Source: Morchella semilibera (Eukaryota > Ascomycota > Pezizomycetes > Pezizales > Morchellaceae). Taken from it: a stretch of DNA of 64,000 nt. Of the stretch, positions 11,426-23,400 are shown one piece after another. The notes under the pieces are model-generated. The model ran no database searches. It had not been told where the DNA came from and saw only the letters and a list, made by a program, of their open reading frames with translations. Where the stretch lies: the NCBI GenBank assembly GCA_009192285.1, contig CM018604.1, positions 1,612,001 to 1,676,000 on the forward strand, given 5' to 3'. Both the position numbers and the translations under genes were made by a program. How positions within the stretch are numbered: the stretch's first letter is position 1; every line of letters begins with the position of its first letter.

Positions 11426-12702
11426 ATGTACCCATTCAACCCACCTCGTAACTACCCCTTCAATAATCACATCAACAACACTCGCCCACAAACCCGTCCC
11501 CGCCGCCGCCCCCACCTGCATCTTCACTCACCCCGCAACCCGTCATCATCGCCACCCACGACTTCTTCCGCCCCCGCCCCCACCCCGATGCCCACACAGC
11601 GCTCTGGACCCCAAACCCCATCACCACCTACCACCCAGCGAATGAACTAGACCGGCACTATGTATCCAGTCACAACACACAAGTGCCTGATTTCGGCGAG
11701 GATAACTATGGACGACTCACGCCGCCATGTGAAGGGGCCGAGTACGGTAGTAATAGTGAGAGCTCGGGACCTGGCTCGAGTCCGAGGTCGAGATCGAGTA
11801 AGGAGAGTAGATTTGTGAGGGGGCCGGCGGTGAGGCCGCAGACGAGAAGGGAGAGTGAGATGGTAGCTGACGAGACGATGACCGAGAGTGAGATGGTGGC
11901 AGAGGAGGCGAGGCAGACGGCGCAGGAGACGAAGAGGGCGTTGGTGCAGGCGAGGATTGCGAGGATGACGGCGATACTGGATGGGTGGGAGGAGAGATGG
12001 GAGGCGGCATCTAGGATTCCAGCGCCGGCAGATGAAGCGGACCAGGAGGTGGAAGAATGTCCTGAAAAGATGGATGGGATATATGTGAAGGATATGCTCA
12101 CTACTACTGAGAAAAAACTCGAGGATGGGAACAGGGGCGGGGTCGGAAAAGGACGGCTAGATAACAACAGCAAAGGGAAGGAGAATGATAAACCCGCACT
12201 ATCCGCTGCTAGCGACTGCGCTGAGAGGCTGGGTGGGCTAGCCATTATCACTACGCTCGTGGAGGAATCCAAGGCCGACAGCGAGGCCGAAATCAAGAGC
12301 CAGGCCAACAATGAAAACTATACCGAGAAAGGGCAAGAAAAGGGCAAAACAACTAATAAGCTCACACCCCACACCGCCGCCACATGCCACATCAATAATC
12401 CAGACCGCCCAGCCCTCTCATTCATTCCCGCAACTATCATCAACGCGGCCAAGAACCAGCCAGAGAAACAGGACAAAGTCGCACCACTGACCGCCAGCAA
12501 CACCGGAGGGGTCTCCCCACCCCACGACGGCAGCGGCGTCGCGCTCCCAGAAGAAATGATCCGCCAAAGAGATACAGCTGATGTACAGCTCTTGCAGCTA
12601 CGCGCAAAAATCCCGTGGCTGATGGAGCAGCGGGGTATTGAGGGGGCCGGGTGGAGGATGTTTGGGGAGTATTATCGGGGTGGTGGGGGGGAAGAGACTT
12701 GA
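11426..12702 (+). CDS. Hypothetical protein, Glu/Ala-rich helical region, 5-prime end uncertain
   Basis: I do not recognise the family. The clear part is a frame open from 11467 to the TGA at 12700-12702. It contains FFRPRPHPDAHTALWTPNP, then an acidic, charged region with a predicted helix (ETMTESEMVAEEARQTAQET, continuing into LVQARIARMTAILDGWEERW) and a C-terminal piece LLQLRAKIPWLMEQRG. The best start context is the ATG at 11426 (ATCAAGATGTACCC), but it lies in another frame. Either a GT-AG intron (about 11447-11609, phase-compatible: donor after CCACCTC, acceptor CCACACAG) joins them, or one base is missing in the C-rich stretch near 11500. The spliced version would give about 370 residues. 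The gene is divergent from the TrpB-type gene. Function unknown. Confidence 0.55.
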
Positions 12703-15353
12703 GAGATATCTCCCTCCTTGTTTGGGTCTGGAAGAGCTGAAGATGGGTATCGTGAATTCTGCGTTGGAGAACGGCTCACGACAATATCTTGGGCTTAGGT
12801 GGTCAGTCAGTCTGGTACATTGCGGCTGCACGGCTACGGGATTGTATTATCGCTATATCTTAGTTGATGTACTGACTACTTCCGTGGGGAGGTCAACAGC
12901 GTCGGAAATTATCATATCGCAAGACGGATCGGGCTATTAATAATTAGAAAGGCTCATCATTAACTTTTATAGCTAGCAGCATTAATCACCACCAGCTTAG
13001 CTAGGTTTAGGCATGTTCTCCTTTAGTCAGGTGTAGAATACAAATAGAACCATCGGCTTACTCAAGGAATAGGATTTATTTTTTCCTTTCTTGTAGATTC
13101 TGTTGTGTCGGGAGGGGTGGGGGTCGGGTCCTTATTCTTACGTCAGTAGATGCATGCGAGTGATAATCCGTGAACTACCTGGGCAGAGCTGAACCACTTC
13201 CTGGGCTTGGTTGATTAGTTGGTTGACCGATTGCTTAAGTATTATTTTCTGGGCATGAAGATTGCTGTTTTATCCGTAGACATGGCCTGCGAAGGTGACA
13301 TGATGGAGGACTACATGTAGAATTTGGGGGGGGCCTGGACTCGGAGCAGTAAGATGCAGTCGTGCGGCCACACACATTAGAGCTGATTGATCGATGAGTT
13401 ATCTAAAAACGTACAGTACGCCATGGCTGTTTAGAAAGATACATGTGCATATGCACACTGTATCTTGGGCTGCGATTGTTGGTCCATGGAGGGGCTATGC
13501 CTTTCAAACACCTGCCCCCGTCTTAATTCTTACTAAGTAAGCACCTACTTACATCTACTTATTTAAAAAAAAAAAAAAAGTAGCAAGAAGGGCCACACCA
13601 CGAATACTCGGATAGCCGGACCAGCAGACCCACGGTACCGGTATAAGCACGTACATGTACTGTCAATTAGGGGGCCGGAAGATCATACTCACACACACAC
13701 CCCCGCCCCCAAGGGACAAACAGGATTCAGCGATGTTCTACAGCGTTCTACGGGCGTGTTTGTGTGGTCCTTATGCACGGCCCAGGGGGGAGGGAGGAGG
13801 AGGAGTCAGGTGTGGACCGCTTACCCCGCGCTTTGGTATGTGGGTGGCCCGCCAAGCAAGTGAGAGGAGGAAGTAGGAGGAGAGTTTTAACCCCGTTGAT
13901 TGCTAACCCTGTGCAGCTGTGGAGGGAAGAATTACATGTGCCACTGCTAGTACACCTCACCATCAAGGATCTTGGTCTTTGGTCAGTCATGGTAATGGTA
14001 GCTGTCAGCCAGAGTTTCCAATGTCACCACCATATCTAGGCCCAGGCCCGCCCAGACCGGACGAGTGATAATCCGTGACCAAGAGACCAACCCCTCCCCC
14101 CGGTGCAGCTTTTCTGCTGACAGGCGGGGTTTCCTCCCTTTTTCTTTTTGGTGAAAGGGTATGTATATATTAGGAGAGTCTTAAGCACCTTCCTTCCTTC
14201 CGCCCGTCCATTTACCCGTGCGGGTCTGGGGGAGCCCCCGGATCTGGTCCACGTGCGTAGACGCGACATCTATCTGCGCCGTCCTTTCCTTTTGGGGGGG
14301 AAGCGTGTCTGCTCTGGGCTGGGAGAAGCTGTACGCAGGTTATAAGCTTCTTCCAAGAAGGTGCCTTTACCGCTAGAGCCAAGATAAGCGAGTATATACT
14401 TGCTGTCTCCTGATACTTGCCACTACTACTACTACTACTACAACTGCTACTCTATCGGAGAATGATAGAGGGGGCAGCACATGAGAAATTGGTTAAGGGA
14501 GCAAACGTACGAGAATCGCGGGTTTATAGCCAGGGTTTGCGAGGTTTGAGGATGATTTGGAGCGGTATCAGGTTGAGTGAGGCTCAAAGCCCCGAGTGGG
14601 GGGGAGTCGTTGACTGAAGCGCTGGGGTCAAGTATCTACTGCAGTTCGACCACCTCATGACAAGGACAGAGTACTAGGTTCTAAGGCCTGGAAATCCTCT
14701 ATCTCATACCGACAAGAAATCCCTACCGCCGTCAATCAACTTGCTACTGTGTGTGTCTTGGTATTCAAACTACCAGCTAAGTAAAGTACATCTGCCCAGG
14801 CATTGTAATACAACAACTCTTACTAATGCAGTAAACCATCGTGCTGAAGATATATCGGCCACGAGCTATAACAAAACGGGCACAACATGCAATCCAACCC
14901 GGAAGGAATCCTTCAGCCACCCGTCATTCTGGACAACTCGGCTGGGGGGGATTTTCCTCGACAGTTCCGCCCAACTTACCCCTGGCAGGCAGCTAGGGCG
15001 GATCTCAGGCCCGACCGACTGGGGTGTGCCCCACAACCCATTCCGTTCCAAGCGAATTTGATTGCCCTGAAGCCAGCGGTTGGGGTGCTTAGACTATTTA
15101 GCCGGACCTGATCAACGGGGTAGCGATTGAAATCCTCCGAAAACTAAATATCAACGTCCTACTAATTGCACGGAATGGGGTTCCTGAGGGTCGACGACTT
15201 AGCGCCTCAGCACACAGTCCCAATATCAAAGTCTTGGTCGTACTACTACAACATGAAATAGATGAATAAATAAAAAAAAATTAAAACGATCACGAGCTAG
15301 TGGATATTGCAAAGAACATCTACTGGGGCCCCATGAAATGGATCCGGAGGGAA
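12703..15353. other. Gene-free region upstream of the LPMO
   Basis: No supportable gene is present. The region contains a poly-A run near 13565, two TACATGTA palindromes (near 13312 and 13652), two copies of CGAGTGATAATCCGTGA (13157 and 14061), an ACT trinucleotide run near 14423, and GC-rich patches around 13750-13850. The short open frames here show no family features. Confidence 0.45.
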
Positions 15354-15355
15354 GG

Positions 15356-15386
<31 letters not shown>

Positions 15387-15387
15387 T
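15354..15387 (+). repeat. G14 tract followed by (AGG)n
   Basis: A run of 14 G is directly followed by about six AGG units, roughly 150-180 bases upstream of the LPMO start. Such a tract can form a G-quadruplex on the plus strand and is also an easy place for length error. Confidence 0.8.
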
Positions 15388-15534
15388 ACCAGTATCTAAT
15401 ACTCAGTAACTCTACAATTTAAAATGGGGTCGATCTCCCCCTACTTTTGGGCACATTAATTCTTCATCCCTACATTCCTTTTCTTCAGAATCGATAATAT
15501 CCAACGGTTCATCCCTTCTCTCCCAAAAAAAAAA

Positions 15535-16713
15535 ATGAAGTCTTTCATCTCCGCCGTGCTCCTCGCCGGTGTTGCCTCGGCGCACACAATCTTCCAGCAG
15601 ATTGGTATCAATGGGGTCATGCAGGCACGATACGACTACATGCGTCTACCAGACTATGACGGCCCCATCACCGACGTGACCGCCACCGAGTTGGCCTGTA
15701 ATGGCGGCCCCAACCCGCTTGTCAAGATCTCGCCCAACGTTGCTACCGTTGCTGCCGGGTCCCAAATCACCCTCCAATGGTAAAATTATACTCTCGAAAA
15801 AATCATACATCTATATATATACCTATGGGGGGATCATATATTAACCTAAATTTAGGGGCCACACTCTCGACTCTGACTTTGATACCGGCCTGATCATCGA
15901 TGCCTCCCACAACGGGCCCGTCCTCGTTTATATGGCCAAAGTCGACTCCGCCACCGGCGCCATTCCCAACTCTGGCTGGTTCAAGATCTACGAAGATGGC
16001 TACAGCAATGGCGAATGGGCAGTCGCCAAGCTCATCGCCAACAAGGGAAAAGTCACAGTCACCATCCCCTCCTGTATCCCCGCCGGCGACTACGTAAGCC
16101 CACCTATCCCGCCCCCGTCCCCCGCCCCGTCCCCGCCCCGTCCCCCGGCCTAGCCCAAAACATATAAGCAAACATCACTAATACATACCCACCTAGTTAT
16201 TCCGCGGTGAATTAATTGCCCTTCACGCCGCATCCAGCTACCCCGGTGCCCAGCTCTACATGGAGTGTGCGCAACTCCGCGTCACTGGCGGCGGCTCAAC
16301 CACCCCCGCGACATATAACATCCCCGGCATCTACGCTGGCACCGACCCTGGAATCAAGTTCAACTTGTACGCCAGCACCATATCATACACCATTCCCGGA
16401 CCGGCCGTGTTCTCCTGCAGCGGTGGTAGCACGACTCCTGCCTCCACGACTGCGGCCGCTGTGTCGTCGACTAGGACTACTACTACGACCGCGGCGGCGG
16501 CTACCACCACTGCCGCAAGCTCCGGAAGTGCTGTGGCGCAGTGGGGCCAGTGTGGAGGTTCGGGGTATACTGGGTCCACGACTTGTGTGACGGGGTCGAC
16601 TTGTGTTAAGTTGAACGATTTCTACTGTGAGTTTTCATAAATCTTTGAGGTTGCGTGAAGCTTGAGCATATGCTAATTGGAGGAATTTTTTTACTACAGC
16701 TCAATGCCAGTAA
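15535..16713 (+). CDS. AA9 lytic polysaccharide monooxygenase with CBM1
   Basis: Exons are 15535-15779, 15856-16093, 16197-16626 and 16700-16713. All junctions are GT-AG and phase-consistent, giving 308 residues with no break. Residues 1-16 form a signal peptide cleaved before His17, which becomes the N-terminal copper-brace histidine (mature [11 protein letters not shown]). The second brace histidine is His84 in WGHTL, and the axial tyrosine is Tyr182 in QLYMEC. The catalytic domain ends near residue 235 (VFSC). A Ser/Thr/Ala linker follows, then a cellulose-binding CBM1 from about 276 ([11 protein letters not shown] to YSQCQ). The last exon codes only the final five residues, which complete the fourth CBM1 cysteine. 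The enzyme oxidatively cleaves cellulose or related beta-glucans outside the cell, using copper and oxygen or hydrogen peroxide. C1 or C4 regioselectivity cannot be told from this reading. Confidence 0.95.
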
Positions 16714-16911
16714 ATGTGTCACGAGTAGTGCGTTGAAAGGTTTTGGGTGTAAAAAAAATGGAAATCGATGGATGGGAAGTAGTAATAATATATTAAAAAT
16801 TGAATAAAACTTTATCTCTTAGCCTTGCTTGCCCAATTGCCAATAATTTTCCACCTTACAACCCAATAACAGTTTATAACCCCTAAAAGTCCAAAACAGC
16901 AGGTAAATACC

Positions 16912-17313
16912 CTAAGACCACCTCCTCGCAGACCCACAAGCCGCACTCGTAGAACCCGGGACACACCCACCCCCATCAGTAGCGGTATCCGCGCCCCTCC
17001 AGTTCCCGCCAAGATCCAAGACCCCCGCAAGGCCACTGCCAAAGCCCGTAACCAGCTTACGCAGGTCCTCGGCATGCCCATACCAGGTTGTCAGGGCATC
17101 CCTCAGCGCCTTGTTGTCGAGCTTGAGCTGCCTGACTTCATGCTTGAGACTGTCGTTTACGCTCTTCAGAGAGCCAATCTCGACAATGAGGGCGTGCTCG
17201 TTGTTGAGAGGCGGGGGCGGGATGTGGTAGGAGAGGCCGATGTTGACCCCGGGGTGGTGCATCCGGTAGTGGTAGGTATCGGCGGATGGGGGCGGCGGTG
17301 AATGTCTTTCCAT
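16912..17313 (-). CDS. Small coiled-coil hypothetical protein
   Basis: This is a single frame of 133 residues starting at ATG 17313. The N-terminus is proline-rich and polar (MERHSPPPPSADTYHYRMHH). The centre (about residues 38-85) has heptad spacing of hydrophobics (IVEIGSLKSVNDSLKHEVRQ, then LKLDNKALRDALTTW), as expected for a short coiled coil. The C-terminus is Gly- and Cys-containing and low-complexity. It is convergent with the LPMO, whose stop is 199 bp away. No family is recognised. The coiled coil argues for a real gene, but an unseen intron near the C-terminus is possible. Confidence 0.5.
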   Translation of the reverse strand: MERHSPPPPSADTYHYRMHHPGVNIGLSYHIPPPPLNNEHALIVEIGSLKSVNDSLKHEVRQLKLDNKALRDALTTWYGHAEDLRKLVTGFGSGLAGVLDLGGNWRGADTATDGGGCVPGSTSAACGSARRWS

Positions 17314-18877
17314 TGGGGTCTTGTTTTGCTGATACGGTAGTGGGTATTTTTATTTTATTTTTTTAGTGTTTATGCTGATGCGGTGGTGAAGGTATTGAGT
17401 CTTGGATGTTAATTGTGATGAGCTTAGTTCTTATATATAAAAAAAACCCCACATCCCATATAGCCCCTCGGCGAGAGGCCCATTCTGTATTCTGTTTTTT
17501 AAGTTGTGTATATACATATATGACCTGGGAACATGACCGCCAATTACGGGCCATCGAACATTGCTGCTCCAGCCCACAGTCAGGCCGCAGTAAGAATGCA
17601 GACCGCCTAATTTTCGCTTCGGCGCTGACATCTTGTGGGTGCAGGAAACATCCATGCATGGTATATATTGTAGGCCTAGGTTTTGTGCGATGTTTGTGTT
17701 TGTGCGTGGCGGTTTGATGTGCGGTGCCTAAGCAGCTGCTAGCATTTACGGTAAACAAGCACGGACGGATATGTGCAGGAAAACACTGCTCCCCATGTTA
17801 GCGGTGATACACCTCATGTCCCCCGCGCCCCAAGGGTTGGGGCGCTGGTTGCTGGCTTGTATATATGTGGGGGTCCGGTTTGATTGGGCGGGTGTTTTTG
17901 GCGTGCTGGGTTGGCGGGGAAGGTACAGGGGAGCAGGTACGTACATGGTGCGTGTAGTGCTGCCTGCAAAGGCGCTGGTCCTGTGACCATGGGGAGGTTT
18001 GGGGGATTGGTAAGGCTGATGAAGGATTGGGGTGATGTTGTCGGTGAGATCAGGGATTGATTGCTAGATGGCTGGATCATAGGTTCGGTGGATAGTAAGA
18101 CTTGTTTGCTCGGTTGATCAACTGGTAGCTATAGAGTTTTAGCTAGCTTGCCCGGTAGGGGAGGTTGTTTCTATCTGAGAAAAAGGATGTGGGTTGAATG
18201 TGGTAAAAGTCTTTATCTACCGGGCATTGCAAGACAGTTAGCAGCTGATACTATAATCTGGTCTGAGGGGGCAAATAAGAGGTGGAGGAAGAAGTGTATG
18301 AGAGTTTAGATGGTCATGGGCTCTAGGTCTTGTAATATCAAACAGGATAATGTAAAGCTAGGCATAAATGATGAAGTCATCTGCTGGTTGATGTCAAACC
18401 AAGCCTGAGCTCTTGACGCTTCAAGAGTACACGGATTCTACTATGTATATAGGCCGGGTCTCAGGTCGAGTGTTTTGTAGATGCATCATAAATCCGCCTG
18501 CTGCTGGTTTTTTTTTCTGTTACTTGGTAAGGTTAGTCTTTTTATCTCCTTGCTTGATTTCAGAGAATTCGAATGCATTAAAAATTCTACCAGCATCCGG
18601 CCTTTGTATTCGCAGTACTAGTAGAACATACGAATCTGGGGATACTAGTTTATAGACTTTGACAAATGTACATACATGTAATACGGGGCTCATGGCCTCC
18701 TTAGACGGACATCACAAGGATGAGTTACACATGACTGCATGTATCTAGGCAAGATCAGAGAACTGAGTCCTCTAGACCCAACCACCAAAACAAAATACCT
18801 CAAACAAGATTCCAGTTTCGTTCACAATATCCACAGAACTTCAAAAATCCACAAATTGCCATACCCAAGTCAACAAC
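17314..18877. other. Intergenic region
   Basis: It lies between two minus-strand genes. It has GT-rich stretches around 17880-18060 and one TACATGTA near 18673. I find no gene or structured repeat. Confidence 0.4.
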
Positions 18878-20457
18878 TCAACACAGAATAAACGGTATAT
18901 CTGACAGATACTGGTCCCATTGGTTATCGACAGTCTTGCGGAGTTCTGTCAAGTCTTCATCAAATTCTAGCGGATCCTCTTCCATGGGGTCTGCTGCGAG
19001 TTTGCTGGCTTCTTCGGCCATATTCCAAGTCTGCGAGTGGCGCATGGCCGCAATCCGTTGGTGCCAAGCACGTAAAGTTTCAGCAGTTTGGCTTCTCATC
19101 AGCTGAATGACATAGTTTATAGGCTGTCGAAGTGGGTCGCGAAGTAGAGCTGGATGATTCCTGCTACCGTCGGCTTTCCAAGCCCCCGGGGTCTTCTCGA
19201 AAATCTGCATGTCTGTACATAGGCCGCTGAGTTTACTATCCCAGGAACAGTGTATTGAGATTGACATTTCCGGCTTCTTAGACACTGCTTCTTTCGCATT
19301 ATGCACCAATCCATATAAATTGCCATCACATATCCCCCCAAAGTTTCCCATCTCAATAATTACGGTTTCGAGAACCCCTTCATTCGATTTAAAGAACTCT
19401 TCGCAAATGTGTGCTCCTAGTCCACGGACGTGAAGGTATTTTAAGGTCCCGAGGAAAGGGACCTCAGCTTTTATCCTACCGTCCGGGCCCCAGCTCTTTC
19501 TAGTCAAAAGAACGCACAAGTGGATATCGCTCGGAATCTTCAAGGAGTGTTCATCTCTAAGAAGTTTACCCTGCGACATCGATGCTGGTAAGGACAGGGT
19601 TAGATGGGTCAACCTATCAAGAGGGCTCGCATTCCCGACTTCGGTTGGTATCATCCAAAAGGGGTTTCCTATATATCAAAGCTGTTAACTATCTGCCTTC
19701 ATAAGGTGAATTGATTACGGGTTTCTTGGGCAATAGTGAATCCGGGTCGGTGGCGGGTGGCAACTTTTAGCTAACCGTTGCGGTCTTAAATAGCTAAGGT
19801 AAAGTGACCAGCGAGTTTGCCTACAATGGTAGGTCTCATTCACCACCGAACCAGGATTCCTATTGACCTAGAACTGGCTGTGCTTTACCTACTTAGAAAG
19901 TCGCCTGATAAAACAAGCCTCCTCAACCGAGAATCTTTTCCCAGCGCCCTCAGAATCGTATACATAAGGCGCGTGATACTCTGATCGGCGTTGGGGAAAA
20001 AATCACACTCTAGCTCCAGCGGTCCAGAGCCAACTATTAAAGTCTGAACTCCCCTTAAGCAGGTGAATTTTGGATTTTGCATCTTCGGATGTGGCCTGGA
20101 GCGAAGCATAGCTGGGTATTCCAAAGAATTCAGCATTTTATAGCGGCGCTGTTGAAGTTTCAACCCACTAAAGCCAATGAAGTACACAGAAGGGCCGAGC
20201 ATATACTCAAGAGCTATGTGGTAAATAAGCTTGGATACCCTGAGAAGAGAACGGACTAACTTCTCCTCCTTTTTGAGAGTGACATGAATCAAATCGGAGC
20301 TTTTATTGCAGAGGTGACTCTCCGAGCCTTCAGGAATAGTCCCAAATTTCTTTACGATAAAAAGATTCGGACAGTTGCTTTGGATATATTCGGAGATGAC
20401 GGCGTGAATTAGCTCAATAGGGAGTTGCATAAGCTTAAATGTTGTTGGTTTCTCCAT
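18878..20457 (-). CDS. F-box-like protein
   Basis: Exon 1 is 20457-19893 and exon 2 is 19668-18878, joined by a phase-1 GT-AG intron of 224 bp (donor GTAGGT, acceptor ATATATAG), giving about 451 residues. Translation upstream of ATG 20457 stays open but has no ATG. Near the N-terminus, KLMQLPIELIHAVISEYI matches the F-box core (L-P-x-E-L-x-x-x-I) that binds Skp1 in SCF ubiquitin ligases. The rest has no WD or clear leucine-rich repeats, but scattered Leu-rich strands such as RLTHLTLSL and LGTLKYLHVRGLG resemble the degenerate repeats of many ascomycete F-box proteins. The C-terminus is acidic (DPMEEDPLEFDEDLTELRK). The substrate is unknown. The intron is longer than others here and may hide a small exon. 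Confidence 0.7.
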
Positions 20458-23400
20458 TTTCAGCGAAGATCTTGAGGGTCGTCCATATACCAGTGGGATT
20501 ATGGGAGTTTGAAGGAGGGGTGAAGTTGGCCAGCCAAGCTGATGAGCCCCGTCCGACTTAGAGGTCCGTAGGTTGTGCAATTTCTTCTTGATAAGCCTCT
20601 AAGATACTTAAGTAAGCAATTGAGGAATATGTTGTCTATGCCTAGGGCTATTGCCCGGCGTGTCAAAAAGCTGTCATGTTCTAACCTGTCATGGTTAACA
20701 ACATATATGTTAAAGTGTGGCCGTATGATCATGTGCCGCAAGCTTCTGGTCTCTAGCTCTTGGATGTTGCCTTGGCATGTATACACATCAATTTGAGTAC
20801 AAAGGTAAATAAGGAGAAAGTTAACCAGTCAAAAAGATAGTCGATTGGGTTGTATCTATTTAGCCTTTAATATATACATTTCAACAAGAGTCGCAGAGTG
20901 GCAGCTCGAGTGAGATTTCATGATCCAAACACTCCCTACTTAGGAAATACATGTAAGTACATGTATACTAGGGCTTACCACCCCGCCTCAAGCAGGTACA
21001 TGCATGTATACATGTACTTTGATTATCCCCCCTCCGCTCCCCCAATCCCATTTCCGCCAGTTAGACATTTCATTGCCTTTGATGCGTTGCCAAGGAGATT
21101 GATCTTTCCACAAATGGGGGGCTCATAAACTACAGCGACACAAACAAAAGCATCGTGGCGTGGCCTAGTGGTAATACACTGGGCTTCGTCATATGACCAC
21201 GACAGGTTCAAATCCTGGTGGGAGCAGTGATGAGAAAGCCCAACATGGTAGCGACGCTCTTGAGGGATGATTACTTCTTCACATAAGTCTTTTGTTGCCG
21301 GCTTTTTTACCATTTAACCACGGGGAACAGTAGTAGACAAATCCTCTCCACGGTACGTACATGTTGTCGTGCTTAGTCAATACCCCCGTCACCCTCAACC
21401 AATAGGTTGCGGGGCGCAAAAGGATGTAATCTAGTACATAGTAGATAGCCAAGGAGCTTAAAGATCTTTAGATGCATGTAATAATACTCAAGCGGGATTC
21501 TATAATATACTACGCACATTATAAGGAACTAAGAGTTTGCTCCTGTGTTCCCACGGCTGCTTTGTCAAGCGGGTTACATGTAGTATGTATCCTTTTATTA
21601 CATGTAGTACTCAACTGTAGTCACGAACCTACATGTATATACATGTGCCTTCATAGTTCAGTACTCCCTCATCAGTAACCACAAGTACCCGCCCTTTTAT
21701 TTGATGTGGTAAGCTGGTTGCTATGTATCAATTAGGGTTAGGTCTAGCGAAAGCCTTTCGAGACATATTCTTTTGTAGTATATTAGGTATATATATCGGG
21801 AGAAAAACTTTCTTAAAGCCCTAACATACCCCCCTATATACGAGACCCTTCTGGTGGCCGTCGGGTGGAATGGGACTCTTCTTCTCGTGGGTTTGTGGCT
21901 CCCTCAATATAATTATTATATAATTCGGTGCTAGCAGGTGGAGTAAACCGCAAGGCGAGTGGATCTATGAAGCTAGGGGACAACTGAGAAGCTAAATATG
22001 TACTGTATATGCAAATTTTGTACTAGTTGACCTAAAGGGTTTCTGAGCACAACCGGATCTAAGTTTCTGTGTAGTGCAGCACGGTCAGCTCCGCCTCAGT
22101 GCAGTGCTTGTGATGTTTAGTAAGCAGGGTAATGATAGATTCGCAGGAATCATTCTAATCAAGACTGGTATGAGACCTAAGTATAAAGGAGTAACAGCAA
22201 TATTATGTGTATAGTGGGCGAGAGCTGGGGCGTGGGGAAGTGGTTCCAAGTCTCTATGGCGGGCGGAAAGGACCAGACCAGGGTGTACGTTGCTGGTGGT
22301 GGGGTGTACTCCGGTTAGTAGTCTCGTGCGGGAACAAAACAACGGATTACATCACCTTATAGGTTCGCCAAGCTAGCGGAAGCAAGCAGCCAACATCAAG
22401 CGTCTACTCTAGAGGGACCTCGGGAGGAACGTACCCGCCACCCTTTTCCCCTTGTACACATGTACTGATTATACTACTATACTCCCATGCCACAAAGGCC
22501 TGATTCTCACCATATCAAGCTTTTGATATTTCTAGCAGGAGAATCGATGCAAGTACTATCAAAATTAGGATAGTTCGATACTGGTCGTGGGCCGGGTAGA
22601 GGAGAAATTAATCGTAGGTATTCGAATTAACCACACACATGAGGGAGTTTCCATAACAAATTTAAACCTCAAAGGGATGATACCCCATATGGAATATTAA
22701 CCATCTTGAGGGTTTAGGCAGTACTTTCAATTCTTCACTCGAGCTGTGGGTAGGTCTACTCAAAAAAATCTATGGAACACCCCCAAGAGAAACCCCTCAG
22801 CGAAAACCAGGACCCTAGCGTACTTCGCGTGGTTTGGGTATCGTGTACGTATACGCCTATGCGTAATCTTTGATGCTGGTTTTGATGCCTTTAAAACGAA
22901 TTGCAGCCAAACTAACCTGGCATGTCATTTGCCTTAACGACCATATTTAATCTTGGAAATGTCTCTACCGCACGTACCCCGTCTGGGTACGCAAGAATAA
23001 TTATATAAGAGACAATCGCAAGCCTGGGTACGACTAAAGACCTCGCAAGAGCTTTTAAATGAGTCCCGAGATGAATTCTGCCAGTAGAGATTCTGTGTTA
23101 AATGTTACTCTCTACTTTTGAAGCTGTTGTACACCTGGGGTCTGCGATAAGCCCGAAATCGGCGTGCTCAATGCGCTAAGGTATTTCTAGATCTCCACGA
23201 TATCTTAAATCATTAGCTAAGCTAACCTAAGTGAAAACCTTAGACCTCCTACCACAGGCTAACGCAACAGTTAGCCTCAGCATTTTCTTTCTCGGATGAG
23301 GACCTTGTGCCGAAGCTACTTACTATGTACTATTAATCAACCACCTTTTCAGTCAGGGTTTCTTAGTATCTCGCTCGCAAAATTCGGTACTGAAGGTCAG

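Noticed and set aside
21154-21226. A functional tRNA gene
   Set aside because: The promoter boxes fit, but the acceptor ends do not pair, the D-stem is broken and no proper anticodon arm forms.
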